64,000 bases of DNA, taken from assembly GCA_021234155.1 (NCBI GenBank), contig JAJEKV010000028.1:1673199-1737198 (forward strand), in the 5' to 3' direction. The position numbers and the translations under genes are program-made. Each line of letters opens with the position of its first letter. Position 1 is the stretch's first letter. This document shows, in pieces, positions 45,215 to 57,054 of this stretch. The stretch is from Isoetes taiwanensis. Lineage: Eukaryota > Streptophyta > Lycopodiopsida > Isoetales > Isoetaceae. A model generated the notes under the pieces. It was not told the origin of the DNA. It worked only from the letters and a program-made list of their open reading frames with translations, and made no database searches.

Positions 45215-46295
45215 TTCTACTCTATGCCTTAGGCACCGCCTTCTTGTTTACAAAGGAGATCTTTTAGACTATGCTTAGATCCATAATCGCAAATTGGGAC
45301 CCAAAGTTCATCAATGCTTTCTAGAAGGACTTTTTCAATACCATTCCGAGAAAGCTTTGGATGAGCACAACCTATCATCCTCAAACAAATAGACAGACCA
45401 AATGCGTGAACATGATCTTAGAAGATATATTTCGAACCTATGCCTGGAACAAGCAGTCTAAGTGGGGGGACTATATGCATCTAATAGATTTTGCATACAA
45501 TAGTACCAAATATAGACCATCTAGGATTTTCCCATTTATGATTAATTACGAATATTAATGCCTCAGAATACACAATCTCGTGTCAAAGGTAGAAGTCTCC
45601 CAACAACTTCTCGCAGCTATGGAAGAGTTAGTGAAGAAGTCAGAGGCTTCCTAGCAGCTAGGATTTGGCACAAACAAGTCTTGCCAATAGGCATTGATCA
45701 CTAGGAGAGTTCAAGATAGATGAAAATGTTTGGCTTAAGATTAAGCTCAAGCAAGCTAAATTAAGAATTGAAAGGTGTAAGAAACTTGTTCCAAGATGGG
45801 CGGGACGTTTTAAGATTATCGAGATCAATCGTATAATTTTGATTTTCGCGAACGCCTTAAAGTACACAAGGTATTCCAGCAAGCCTTCTATAGAAACACA
45901 CACCAAATCCGAAAGATGTTAGAATCTCCAACATTGTTAGAGATGACCAAAGAACAGATTGAATTAACTTCGGAAGTACTACTTCATTTAAGAAGACAAG
46001 GAGATCGCATATTCCATAATTTTAGGTCAAGTGGACACACTCGCCTGTTGAAGATGCTACTTGGGTGGTAGAATTAGATTTGAAGAAGGAATATCCTGAA
46101 TTCATAGAGCAATCTAAAGGTCGACTAGTCACCCACATGATGGACAACGAACTCGAAGGTGAGTACACCATAGCAAAGAGCTCCCTTTCAACAGGGGTGG
46201 AAAAAGGGAGGGCATGCATTCATCTTACAACAAGAATTATGGACAGTATACATGATCGGAAACCACCTGAACTCTATGGCCATTATGGAGATTAA
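45215..46295 (+). pseudogene. Ty3/Gypsy retrotransposon remnant (integrase to chromodomain)
   Basis: The frame near 45361 reads STTYHPQTNRQTKCVN, then DFAYNSTKYRPS, the integrase C-terminal half of Gypsy elements. After frame changes it continues LVPRWAGRFKI and KVHKVFQQAFYR, and then, at about 45960-46120, VLLHLRRQGDRIFHNF, VKW.HSPVEDATWV and EYPEFI, a chromodomain typical of chromoviruses that target heterochromatin. Stops and shifts are frequent (for example at 45325 and 45655). RT, protease, gag and LTRs were not found nearby. The last frame extends to 46295 with a decayed tail. Confidence 0.75.
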
Positions 46296-47379
46296 GCTAC
46301 CTCCCATGCCACGATTGATGAAGGGTGTAGGCATTAACATGCATACATTCTAGACATTATAGATCTACGGCCACGATGGAGATCACATCCTCTCCCTACA
46401 CTAGAGAAATGTTGCATTCACCACCAGAATAAAATAGATCTAAATAGATCTAAATGGGATGAATTAAAATCACAACTTATCATTTAGACTAACGTGATGT
46501 GCTACTTGAAGACCATTAGAAGAGAATAACAGAGACCAGGAAGGAGCGCATCATAGTCTACTAGAACCACAAAAGCTCTGCCAGGGCCAGAGGATTGAAC
46601 ACTCAGGCCAAGAGAGTTTCACTAAACGTTGCTTGAAATTGCTGGTCATTATTATAAAATGTAATAGATGTCCACCTGTTTCTTGTTGCCCCCTGTTTCT
46701 ATATCTTCTGTTTCTCGTTGCGCTAATCTACAAAAGGAAGCACGACCAAAAGCATGGCCTGAGAAAGCATGGCCGAAAGCATGGTCTGAGAATCTACTTC
46801 TGAATGCACATATACCTATATGAGAATCTACTCTAGAACGCCTAGTGACTGATCTTGGATGGAGACCCCGGACTCTGGAACGCCGTATATCTACTCCAGA
46901 TGTGGTAAACCCGGACGCATGTCCGGGTTAACCACTGTTATGTCCGAGCTTACCACACTTTTGTCCGAGCTAACCACAGTTTTTTGGCCGGGATACACAC
47001 GGTGAACTGAGCGTCGGAGTGTGTTTTGGCATGCTGATCTTTGAATAGAGCTTGCAATCAGCTTCTTGAACTGTTTAATCCGGTGCAAACACCATTGGAA
47101 TCGCCTTGCCAACCCCTAAAAACCTCATTCTATCAAGAGAGCAGATGATTTGAGCACGGATCAAGCAGGATCAGTGAAAAAACATGCAAAAACCATTGTC
47201 TTTTGAGCTTGAAACTGAGCATCAGTGGTTAACCTGGGCATGTGTCCGGGTTAACCACATCCTGGAGTAGATTTATGGCCATCCCTGGACTCCTCTCCAA
47301 CCAACCTGTTGAATCACTTACCTATATACATCATAGAAAATTTTGTAAATCAAAACCTTCTGTGCACGGCTTAAAGCAG
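46296..47379. other. No gene; contains repeated GTCCGGGTTAACCAC words
   Basis: No supported gene. GTCCGGGTTAACCAC occurs at about 46921 and 47248, with related words GTCCGAGCTTACCAC and GTCCGAGCTAACCAC at 46943 and 46965. The context of the last, TGTGTCCGGGTTAACCACATCC, is partly palindromic around GTTAAC. This could be an old repeat family or a protein-binding cluster. Confidence 0.4.
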
Positions 47380-47530
47380 TTTTGGACCAGTTTTCAAAGT
47401 ATGCAAAATATGGGGATGTCTTTGAGTTTGTAAAATAATGCAAAGGCAAGGCTTGACACCAAACAAGGTGACATATCTTAGCATTTTCACTTCTTGTGTA
47501 AATTTGAAAAACCAGAGGCCGGATTGCTGG
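47380..47530 (+). pseudogene. PPR protein fragment
   Basis: Pentatricopeptide repeat proteins bind organellar RNA. The frame FQSMQNMGMSL and, in the next phase, MQRQGLTPNKVTYLSIFTSC followed by VNLK is a PPR unit (M...G..PN..TY...L..C). Only one to two repeats remain, with a frameshift near 47435. It is a fragment and cannot be assigned to a subfamily. Confidence 0.55.
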
Positions 47531-48178
47531 GAAATGAGCACCAGAATCATCATTAAGACCTATTTCGAAACCACTTTTGAGATTCCCTGGTTTTTTAAGA
47601 TTACATGCTCAAATCAAAGAGATTACAAATTCAGAGGAAACTAAGGGTTCTTCCAAATAACCTCCATAAATAATAACCGAACCTTGCACAGTAGAGGCCA
47701 AGTCCTGCCGGACAGAGGTCAAACTGCCACAGGTACTCCTTCTTCACGCATGTCCATGCTAGCCAGAAGCCACAAGCACAGTGCCGTCTCACGGTAAATT
47801 GACGGGAAAGGAGTCAGTCCCTCACTAACGCCACGTAACGCAGCAGGGATTTTCAATCTGGGCCCTCGAAATAGTACATCCACTAGCATTAAAGGCATAT
47901 TCCATCAACCCACCTCGAATTGGGTGGGGCAACCCAAAACGAAGAAAATTGTACAAGTTTTCCGTTAAGGTTCCGTTACTGGGTATGGCCAAGAAGGTGG
48001 AGCGTCATCGGCATCAAACCTCTCGGTTGTCTTCCTCTGCTGTTTGAGTTTACTGTATGGTATGTTTTTACTGGATTCCTGAATTGCTTCTCAGAAAAAC
48101 TCCTCCTGAATTTATATATCTCAGTAACGATGAAGGACTGCATTTGGGTAGTGTCAACTAGCCTGTTAGCAATTTAGA
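47531..48178. other. Upstream region of the four-exon gene; no other gene
   Basis: No other gene is supported. An in-frame TAG at 48167-48169 stands ten bases before the chosen ATG at 48179, so the coding frame cannot extend further without splicing. TTAG and TTTAG acceptor-like words lie just upstream, so a 5' untranslated exon is possible. No clear TATA box was identified. Confidence 0.4.
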
Positions 48179-50156
48179 ATGGAGGTAAATATGGAGGAGG
48201 TTCTAATAACACTACCTGTAACACCCAGGCAGAAAAGAAGAGATAAGCTTGGTGAAAAGAAATGTGGTACCCAAGAGGAACCAATGCCAGAGTATGTGAG
48301 TCCATTCTTGGTCAAATTAATAGCTCAAAATGCTCCTTTGGAGCTAGATATATTTAAGCAGTTGCTAAAAAATTCAGCAAGTCCAAGGGGCCCTGGCAAA
48401 ACTGCAGAGTGTGGCTCTGTAGAATCTATAATTTCAACAATCAAGCATTATAACAATACAAATGGCACAAGAAAAGATTCTGTGTCCAAATTATCTTGCG
48501 TGGACGGTCTTCATTTGAGGCCTAAACCACAAAAGGAGAAAGTTTGTTCGGATATAGAACAGCAAGATGGTTATGGAGAGGAGGAGCAACCATCATTGAG
48601 AGCCTATAAAGTGAAGGGGAAGAATGCAAGCGATGTTATCTCATCATCACTTAGAACCCCTCGGAAAGGTATGGTTTCAGAAAGAAGGAAGCCATTATGG
48701 TTTCCGAAGACCAATGACAGACATATGGAGGAGGAGTCTCCAAGGTCTTCTTTCCGGGGAAAGCACTGCCACTCTTTTAGAGGGCCAGAAGTATCCAGGT
48801 GTGGAGAAGGAGCCTCAGTTGTAGCATGCCCTAGTGCAGAAGTTAAAGAACTGCAAAGGTTTCAGCATTCATCAGATGATATAATCTCAAAAGAACCTAT
48901 TTTGGAGAGGACTGACTCAACAAATGCTGTACAGCAAGGAATGGGGGGCACAAAATCTTTATCTGATGTCAATAAGAAAATTGCTAATGCTATTCAGAAA
49001 TGTAAAATCATAGCAAGTTGTGGTAACCATCACAAGACAGCTCTTGCAAAGGTTGCAACAGACATCATAGTGAAGCAGAGGAAGCAGAAAAAATTGGCAA
49101 ATAGACCAGCTACATCACCAGGCTACAGATGTTCTTTCTCCAAGGAGATTTGGCAGCGACCAGAGGATTGCAAAGATGAGTGTGTAATGAGGGATCCTTT
49201 TCCAGTGCTAGATGTAGAACATGCCATGGGGAATACTGATGTGAATCATCGGGAAAAGGATCAAGTTCATGCGTCTCGCATCGCGTCAACAAGATTGGCA
49301 GAAGTTGTAGACATGTGCTGCCAGAAAGGGCTCGAACTATTGAGAGTTCGCGAAATAATGATCAAGGATGAGGACTCAGAGAGCCGCAAATTCACAAACC
49401 AATCATGGAAGGCTTACCAGAAGGCAAGGCAGTTGAATGCTTCACGGCGTGCAACAAGGAGAGAGTGGAGATGGTCTATCTATACCAATGGAAACAACTT
49501 TAAGGCAATAAATGCAAGCAAAGTTAGTGAGGTAGTACATGTTACAAATTTTGATGTTCATTTTTGTCTCAAATTGTAATCATGTAAACCAAGTAAAATT
49601 TGTTATTAAGGTTGAAGAAGTACTATCTTCAGGCTCAACTTTATCTGGACCCATCACAAGTTCAGCATAGAATTGAAAATCGTCAGATGGCTCGAGAAGT
49701 AAAGACTGCATCAGCCAGGGATGATCAGGAAAGACCACAGCAAAGGTATTTTATTATATGTATTCTTGGCATAGCACAATTTATGTGCTCTTTGCACATA
49801 AAGGAATTAGATTTAACTGATGCCAAGAATCTTCTAAAGTCCATGATTTATGATACTTTTCTGCTCAAAATGGTTCTAGTTCAAGAAATATTGGCTCTCG
49901 CATTGGGCCTTGGACGCCGACTCCTGATGCAAATGAGTGTTCTACAGGTCAGGGGAAGCGGAAAACAGGTATTGCAATCTATATAGTTTCTGATGGCTTG
50001 TTTTTTCTTATTATCATTCTTACTATATTAGTGCTATTTTGATGTTTAAAGAGTGCTTTGTCTTTCGCACAGGATCCTGAGGCAGATGAACCTGAGCAGA
50101 AATGTAAACCTTTAGATACAACACTTTCTCAAGTGTTTGTAGGGCTTGCGCATTAA
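48179..50156 (+). CDS. Unrecognised plant protein, four-exon gene model (529 aa)
   Basis: I do not recognise this protein. Exons 48179-49473, 49611-49745, 49880-49968 and 50086-50156 sum to 1590 bases, exactly 530 codons including the stop, and all three introns (137, 134 and 117 bases) are GT-AG and phase-consistent. Exon 1 is open for 432 codons. The product is hydrophilic: an N-terminal segment VTPRQKRRDKLGEKK, then SPFLVKLIAQNAPLELDIF, a long disordered K/S/E-rich middle, a helical segment SLSDVNKKIANAIQKCKII, the basic region ATDIIVKQRKQKKLANRP, a coil with RLAEVVDMCCQKGLELL, and a C-terminus with GSRIGPWTPTPDANEC. No signal peptide or membrane segment is visible; basic stretches suggest a nuclear protein (inference). 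The last acceptor choice (50085) is the least certain. It lies inside the inverted block and shows no damage. Confidence 0.65.
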
Positions 50157-52431
50157 CAAGTACTGATAGTATATATCCAAGGTTGTGGCCAAACCAATCT
50201 TTTTGGAGTCATTTGCTGTAGTACAAAGCAGATTCTTAATACTTCTTCCTTTTTTCTATTAATTACCAGTGCATAGGATGTAATGCCACACAAATGGATT
50301 GCTACGGTATGTCCTGATTTTGCTATATATTGTGGATTTCAGATAGGTAGAAATGTTGGAATTTAAGCTGTGGGTTGCCAATTTGTAAACGAGGGAATGG
50401 TGATTTTAAAAGTTAAAAGTTTCAGTTGACTTTGTATCTTTATATGTCTTCTGTCCTCAACAATGATTTGGTGTTGCTTTGATCACCAAAATTGAATCAC
50501 CACCTTTGAACTATTTTGCCAAGCTGGAAATTGATTCCAGCTTGTTTGAAGGTTCTTCAGGATCCCTAACTGAAGGTTAATTCTTCTCCAATGCCGATGA
50601 CATCAGAACTATTATGGGAAGTGTTTGACAATCGAAACGAATAAAGCCCTTTCTCCATTTATGTTATGGAACATGTCCGATTTGGCGGTTTCCAACGGGG
50701 AATGGGAAACCGCAGCGGTATCTTTATATTTCTTCTGTCCTCAACAATGCGCGTTGCCGTTGCGGAACCCCCTTTGAACTATTTTGGGCGGCTTCTCACG
50801 ATAAAACCCACCAGGGAGCCAAAATTCCGGCCACCTGGCGGAATATTATCGTTTTTTTTCCGGTATTTTTTTTTTACCTTCTTTTCTCCTCGGCGATGGC
50901 AGAGCTCCCGAGCTTCGGCGATGGCGCTACGTCGAGGCGCTTGACGATCTGACCATTTTTTGGAGCTGCTTGCATCTGGCGCTTCCCTTAGGTCGACTTT
51001 TTTCTCGGTGCCGAGCTTGTTTTTGAAGATCAAGTGTTGTTTTCTTTCTTACAGGCAAGTTTTCGGCTAGGGAAGCTTCTGGTTTATGTTATTGCTTTGC
51101 TATTTGCTTGTTACTAACAAATTTTTATGTTTCTTGTAGGAGATTGTGAAGTATTACCCTGAGTCTGGACTTTCTTGGTTGATTGGTCGAGTTTCTGGTA
51201 TCTTTGGTCGAGTTTCTGCCGTCATTGGTCGAATTTGTGCCTCTGTTGCAAGGTTGCAGTAGGTTATTAGCGCTCTAATCCACTTTCTGCAGCCTGTTGT
51301 GATGAACTAGAGGGCTAAACAGGACCTTATCTGCGCCGGAGACGTCCGAGGTCCGCATTAGCAATGTTGCCATGGAGTTTTTGGCTCCAGAAACTGGCTG
51401 AACAAGATCTGTGAATCCAAGTTTAATCTACTCTTTTAATCAAAACAGAGCTCTGTTCGATCTGAGTCGATTTTGAGCGATTTTTTTCGTGCACAAAAGG
51501 GTCCGGCGGTTGCTTTGAAGCATGCCGCCCGATCGTTAGAGCGCTGGTCTGATTCCGGCAGCCTCCATAGCTGTGCTCCAAGTCCGACGGGCTATGGAGA
51601 AAACAGGGAGATAACGGGCTATGGTCCTCTAACCCTGGTTACTTAATTTTTTATCTTCTTGTGGCGGTGCTGTAAGTGGCGCCGCCAGAAACCTACAACC
51701 CCAAAAATTACCTGTTTTAAACAATCAAGGGAAAATCCAGGAATTTTGGCTCCCTGGTGGTTTACATGGTTGTAGATTTTTTGTTGTCTTTGTTTCACCA
51801 TACACAAAATGCACACACCATGAACGCTCTAAAGTCTGAGCAAGATTTTCACGTATAGGGAGGTTCCACGTATAGAGAGGGGATATGGAAGGTGTGATCT
51901 CTACCATGTACCATGCTGCCTATCTACACTTATATAATTCGTTCTCACGTGTAAGTTTCAAGCTCCAGGTGGTGATATGACTGTAGCCAATGTCTTTGGG
52001 ATCTGTTTTCTTTTTGTCTATATAAACATGGCCCCTCTTATTTTGTTTGTTCAGAGATCTCGGAGGTGAATAAGGTGTGCTTCTGTTCCGTTGCTTTTTG
52101 TTCAGTATTAGGTTTTTTCACTCTTCAATTTCCCCAATCAGAGCTCAGCCAACCAGTAAAGGAGTTTATAAATTGCTTCTTCTAGCATTTACTGTCATAG
52201 AATGGTGTCCAACAGGCCCATTGCTTACTGCAAATTAGCTTTCTACTTTCAGGCAAGAATTTCTCTTATTTGTAGATCAAGTATAATATCATTTAGTTGC
52301 TTGCTCAAGGTCTTCTGAAAACTAGTGAAATCGCGGCCACTAAGCTAGTAAAGGGCCATGGACTCTTCCATAATGGTAAGGGTAAACATTGCCGTTGAAA
52401 TAGATTGGTATAAAGTTCTTACGTAAAATGA
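50157..52431. other. No supported gene
   Basis: Follows the four-exon gene. A related pair occurs at 50434-50520 and 50718-50787 (TCTTCTGTCCTCAACAATG, later CCTTTGAACTATTTTG), a diverged local duplication. At 51180-51240 TTGGTCGAGTTTCTG repeats two to three times. No exon-like frames were recognised. Confidence 0.4.
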
Positions 52432-52506
52432 GAATGAATAAGAATAAGAATAAGAATAAGAATAAGAATAAGAATAAGAATAAGAATAAGAATAAGAATA
52501 AGAATG
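52432..52506. repeat. (GAATAA)n microsatellite, tail of LINE-A
   Basis: About twelve GAATAA units in a row. They sit directly at the 3' end of LINE-A on the minus strand, so the LINE tail is a TTATTC repeat instead of poly(A). The related fragment at 40459 ends in GAATA units, which supports a family trait. Confidence 0.85.
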
Positions 52507-55242
52507 ATTTTTTATCGTCCACTGAGACCAATCGGCCTATGGGACCCAGAAGGAGCGCAACAAACTTATTACTGTCCGGGTTAAAAAAACCCCCGTCCCA
52601 AAGGGTTTTCAAGGGAAAAACCGTGGCAGTAATAAGAATGCTGTCAAACTGTACAAGTATACATCATCATGAAATAAATGTATATATACATGTCAAGTGT
52701 GTGCCCGAGGACATAGCTGATCTTGCATGTCCATAACCTCCTGAAGGTATGATCCCAAAGACCCGTCATTGCGATCTTTGTGCTCAATATCACATGTAAC
52801 GGTGGCCGGCCCCACCAACTCAAAGATAGCGTCCGGATTTGATCATATGCTGGGCAACTTTGAAGGGTATGAGATTCATCTTCAATGACTCCCATTTGGC
52901 AGCATTGACAGAGCCTGTCCTGACGTGGCTCACCAATCCATCTGCCCATCTCAATTCGAAGATGATGTGCCCCTGTGCAAATGGAGGCAATGAGTCTGCG
53001 CCTTTTCATGGGCAAGTGGGTACGCAGGTAGCATTGCGGGCCTTGTTCCAATGTGGGATTTATGTGGCGTTGGTAGTGTGCTGTCTTGACATGTTCAAGG
53101 GCATTGGCATCCCAAAGCTTGTTGAGGAAGCAAGCGTCAAGATATTGCCTCAAGCTATGGCGATCTGCCTCTGTTTGCACATGTATGCACCTGTGCTCCT
53201 GCACATTCCGTCTAGTCAACCATTGAGCTCTCTTTTTCCTCCAGCAGGCCTTGAGGCACTGCGGCCCCATTGCCATGATATAAGCTAGTTTAGGGAGACG
53301 AGCATCGTCCATATTGACCACCTTCTGAAAATAGACAATGTGGCGATCAAGGGCCGCCCTCTGAAGAGGAAAGAATCTTGTCTCCTGCAGTAGAATTTGA
53401 TATGGGACTGTGGACTTCACCCCTAGTGCTCATACTAAGAAGGCTTTCTGCACCTGCTCCAAGTCATTCCAAGTAGCGAGGGACCCGATACTTCAACCCC
53501 GTATAAAAGGACAGGCTCCACTAAGACCTTAAACAGGTACTGATGGGCCCAATCATACAACTCCGCTCTATGACTATTGTTTTGCATTGCATATAGTGCC
53601 TTTCAGCCCGCCGTCACTCGTAGCCGTATGGATGTGTCTCAGTGCATAGTAGAAGGAAACTCCACTCCCAAATATTTGTATGTGGATGCTACTTCCACAT
53701 TATGCCCTCGGTAACTGAAGGAGGGGATCCTCGACTGACGTAAAGATGATATGAAAAACCACCTTAGTCTTGGCCAGGTTGACGCGCATATCAGTCGCTT
53801 GGCAGAATGTGTCTAGGGCATCGAGATGTCGTTGCATGTCTGCTGGTGTGTAAGCTAGGAGGTCCACATCATCAGCATATATTAACTGCACAAACAATGT
53901 TGGGGAGAGAGGGCATCCCTGACGAACCCCGATACTACTATCAAAAGGTTGGCTCGTCGGCTGCAACTAACCCGAGCATCTTTCATATAGCCTGTACCCT
54001 GCATTCTGCAAATCTACAAGAATCCCCAGCTGTCGCAATCTTGCCCATAGTTTTTCCCGAGGCACATTGTCAAATGCCTTCGCAAAATCCACAAAGCAAC
54101 AATATAGATCCTGACGGCGGTTCCTGCTGTCTTCAACCAGAGTTCGCAACGTGAAGATGTAGTCAATGGTTGAGTGCCGGGATCTGAATCCTGCCTGGGT
54201 AAGGGCCCGCACCTCTGTTGCCTCTACCCAACCCGTAATTGGCTGGGCAGTGTGGGTCACCTCCTTATAGATGGGAACACTCTGCTATTGGTCTATCTAC
54301 TTGTAATGAAGCCTTCTGTAATGCCTTGTTGAACAAGGCGTCCACCGCTATTATGAACGGCCTGCGGGGCTTTCCCATTGGCAAGACGCCAGAAGCCTTG
54401 TTCCACGCCCGAATCTGTGATATCCAAAGACCGGGCCTTCTTGCACCCGTAATGCCGCATGTGCACCTTGAGGGTCGAGATAGTCATTGCAAGTATTGCC
54501 TCCACCGCCAGGGAGTGATATTCCCCGGGGTTGTACTGCTTTCTAAGAACCCTTCGCCGAAGGTCCCGGGTGATGTTCCGTGAGGTAAAACATTTCCCTT
54601 TGATGCGGCGCAATGTACCGGCTTTCTTACCTCTAAGGAAGACGCGTACTTTGCTCGGACCGCATGTGGGCGCAAAGCGTGGTCTCCGTGACTTGGCAGA
54701 GCTAGCGTTTGTGTTCCTTGCACTCTGCATCAAACCATTGATTACATGGGAAGGTTGTTTCCTGGAGGTCCATCGCGGGCGGCTTATCCCAAAGCACCTC
54801 TCTGCCACAGTCCTAAGCACATCAGTCAGCCGGCCTGTCTGTTGCTCTAGTGTAGGATATTGCAAAATTTCTGCCAGGTCATCTATAAACATCTGGGCAT
54901 AAGCCCCTGCATGTTCATAATCCAATCGCAGCTGAGGCATGTGAGGAGTTGTTGCACCGGGGGTTCGCACAACCTGCCAAGCCAACTTCAAGTAAAGTGG
55001 TAAGTGGTCCGAGTGGATCTCTTCATCCCTATTAGTTGTTCCCACCTGAAAGTGCTTGACGACATGCATATCCTGCTCAGGCACCAGCACATACTCCACC
55101 ACACTAGATCCTCCCCCCTGATTTTCCTGTCTACAAGTGCTCTTGCGGGTGGACGGCCATTGTGCCAGTCCATTGCAGATTACCAGGTCAAAGATACCGC
55201 AGAGCAAAAGCAACTATCTACCATAGCGCGTGACCTGATTGT
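52507..55242 (-). pseudogene. LINE-A, main part (endonuclease C-half, RT, C-terminus)
   Basis: The minus strand from 55242 reads LLLLCGIFDLVICNGLAQWP, then SSVVEYVLV and HSDHLPLYL, the endonuclease C-half. A linker follows, then RT text TQAGFRSRHSTIDYIFTLRT, CFVDFAKAFDNVPREKLW, IGVRQGCPLSPTLF and, after an internal deletion, YADD (53868-53879). The C-terminal frame (53420-52644) is open for 258 codons and has a Cys/His knuckle, CQCCQMGVIEDESHTLQSC. A 3' UTR and the hexamer tail follow. The IGVRQGCPLSP and FAKAFDNV forms differ from the plant L1 LINEs in this window, so it is another LINE clade. It has a stop near 55213 and frameshifts. ORF1 and the N-terminal endonuclease lie at 13013-13987 and 20561-20760. 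Confidence 0.85.
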
Positions 55243-55251
55243 CATTTGATG
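55243..55251 (-). repeat. Target-site duplication of TE-U, right copy (now inverted)
   Basis: The minus strand reads CATCAAATG, matching CTTCAAATG at 20752-20760 in 8 of 9 bases. The LINE-A frame reads ASN up to the left copy and NDNQVTRYG from this copy, so removing TE-U restores the endonuclease. Confidence 0.6.
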
Positions 55252-55296
55252 TCTGTGGCCAAGCTCCTTCTGCAGGACGCAGCCGCCCACTTTATT

Positions 55297-55800
55297 GGCT
55301 CCCGAAACCGAGTTCGCGAACCAATCGGGTTCGCTTAGGCGAACCCCAAGAATTCGCCCGGGCGAACCCGCCGGATTCGCCCAGGCGAACCCGGTTGAAG
55401 ACGTGGCAGGGCATCGCGGTTACGGGCATTCACGCCGGGTTCGCCTTCTGCGAACCCCTAACCGGGGTTACCTGGCCGATGGCGCCGGATGGCGCGGAAG
55501 GCAACAGATGGCAGCGCCCTACCGGGTTCGGGCTGCGAACCTAACCCACCCGGGCCCGCATCGGAATGGCAAATTAGCGGCGGCACCCTGGCGGCAGCCG
55601 ACGGTGATCGGCCGGGATTCTACCGTTCCCAAAAGCCAACCTGTGGCGGGGCCGGGCCAAGGGCGTGACCGGGGCAGGCAGGTACGGTGGCGTGACAGTC
55701 GCAGTGGATTCGCCGAGGATTCGCAGTCGTCGCAGTGGATTCGCCGAGGTGTCTTTGTGCAGTGCCTTGGCGGCAGATCCCGGGACGCTTTCGGTGGAAA
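55297..55800 (+). repeat. TE-U terminal repeat E2 (GC-rich, TTCGC/GCGAA pairs)
   Basis: E2 matches E1 (20761-21290) from GCTCCCGAAACCGAG inward. It contains at least six TTCGC words each paired with GCGAA a few bases later (for example TTCGCTTAGGCGAA, TTCGCCCGGGCGAA, TTCGCCTTCTGCGAA). Later words include CCGATGGCGCCGGATGGC and CGCAGTGGATTCGCCGAGG, the last given twice. Open frames across this repeat are side effects of GC richness. The paired motif looks like a transposase-binding array. Confidence 0.65.
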
Positions 55801-55860
55801 TAGTAGGAATAGCCAACAACCAACAATGCAAGACAATATATTTCCGGTGCTTATAAAATG

Positions 55861-57054
55861 ACTTCCATTGTTCGAGTGCTTATATCTCCCATTGTTCCAT
55901 TCCGAAAGTGCTTATATCTCCCATTGTTCGACTTCTCCGCCACACCCGAAGCGCAAGTTGAAGCCGATCTCCGCCACAAGGTATTTTTGGGAGGACCTTG
56001 AAATTTAATGCCATTGTTCTAAGTTGTAGCGAGCTTTTGTTCAATACACATGCTTTTCTAATTTCAATATTGTTCAATACACATGCTTTTCTAATTTCAA
56101 TGTATGCCGCTCACATACATGCACCGGCCAGATATTGTGGCATGCTCAATGCTTATATGCTTATGGGCTTTACTTGTATTCTACAATCTTCTCGCTACTT
56201 TCTCGCTCAAGAAGTCCAAGGATATCTCGTCTTATATGGATGTAGCTGCAAGTTTGTTCACTAGTTTTTTGTTTGGATCTTGTGATGTGTACTTTGAATG
56301 TATCATTGATCTCTACACCATGGCCGTGAAATCTTAGTGTGACGTGGAAATGGGTGTTGGATCCCATCTTATTTCTGGCTGAATGACTACGCTTTGAGGA
56401 TATGGTATACCCTCTGGTAGATTCTATGGATCAACGGTCCAGATGCGACGATTATAGAGATGCGACGATTATAATGTCAAGTTTGATAGCCAAATTTATC
56501 TTAATACATTTTTAAACATTTTTGTTCATAAGGAATTGTATAGTGTTCTTGCCCCTTTTGTTTTCAATGTTCATAACAAGTTTGTTCAGATCCATTTTCA
56601 TTTTCAGATCCATTCTCTGCATATGCTGTAAGCAGGGCATTAAATGATATCAAGTTTGGATTATGAATTTTCTCAAATGCATTTTGTGCCCACTCATATT
56701 TACAAGGGCAATTCATACAATGACATCTATATGAGTTTCTCTAAGAAGCATGCAGTCTTTTACCTTATAGAACTACCCCGGTGCTAGAACAAGTGTTGAG
56801 AATTGTACTAAATGGTACCTTATTTGGAATCTCTTGTTCACATATAATTCAGATATCTATTTGAGAGCACTCTACATTTATCCGCCAGCGACCATGTCTT
56901 ACTCAGAGGCAGTTCCCCCAGTCGGCATGGATGAGCGTCCCTTGCCGTAGAATGGTACGCATCGGTAGCATTGTAGAATGGTACCCCAACTGACGTTGTC
57001 TTAACCCGCTAGGTCTGTTTTGTGTGCTTGTTAATCGTATTTGTTTTGTGGTAG
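55861..57054. other. TE-U interior; short direct duplications, possible promoter region
   Basis: GTGCTTATATCTCCCATTGTTC occurs twice in tandem near 55876-55930 and again in part. TTGTTCAATACACATGCTTTT with following TCTAATTTCAAT is exactly duplicated at about 56038 and 56072. Further on there is no exon until the acceptor at 57054, except a possible short start frame MSYSEAVPPVGMDERPLP at about 56894. If the downstream exon is transcribed to the right, this would be its upstream region. Confidence 0.4.

Noticed and set aside
52340-52612. ORF with a Phe/Leu repeat across the (GAATAA)n stretch
   Set aside because: It is translation of a microsatellite at a LINE tail, not a protein.
55295-55861. 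Long overlapping ORFs on both strands (up to 188 codons)
   Set aside because: They lie in a GC-rich terminal repeat with palindromic motifs, are open in several frames at once and show no domain; they are a composition effect.
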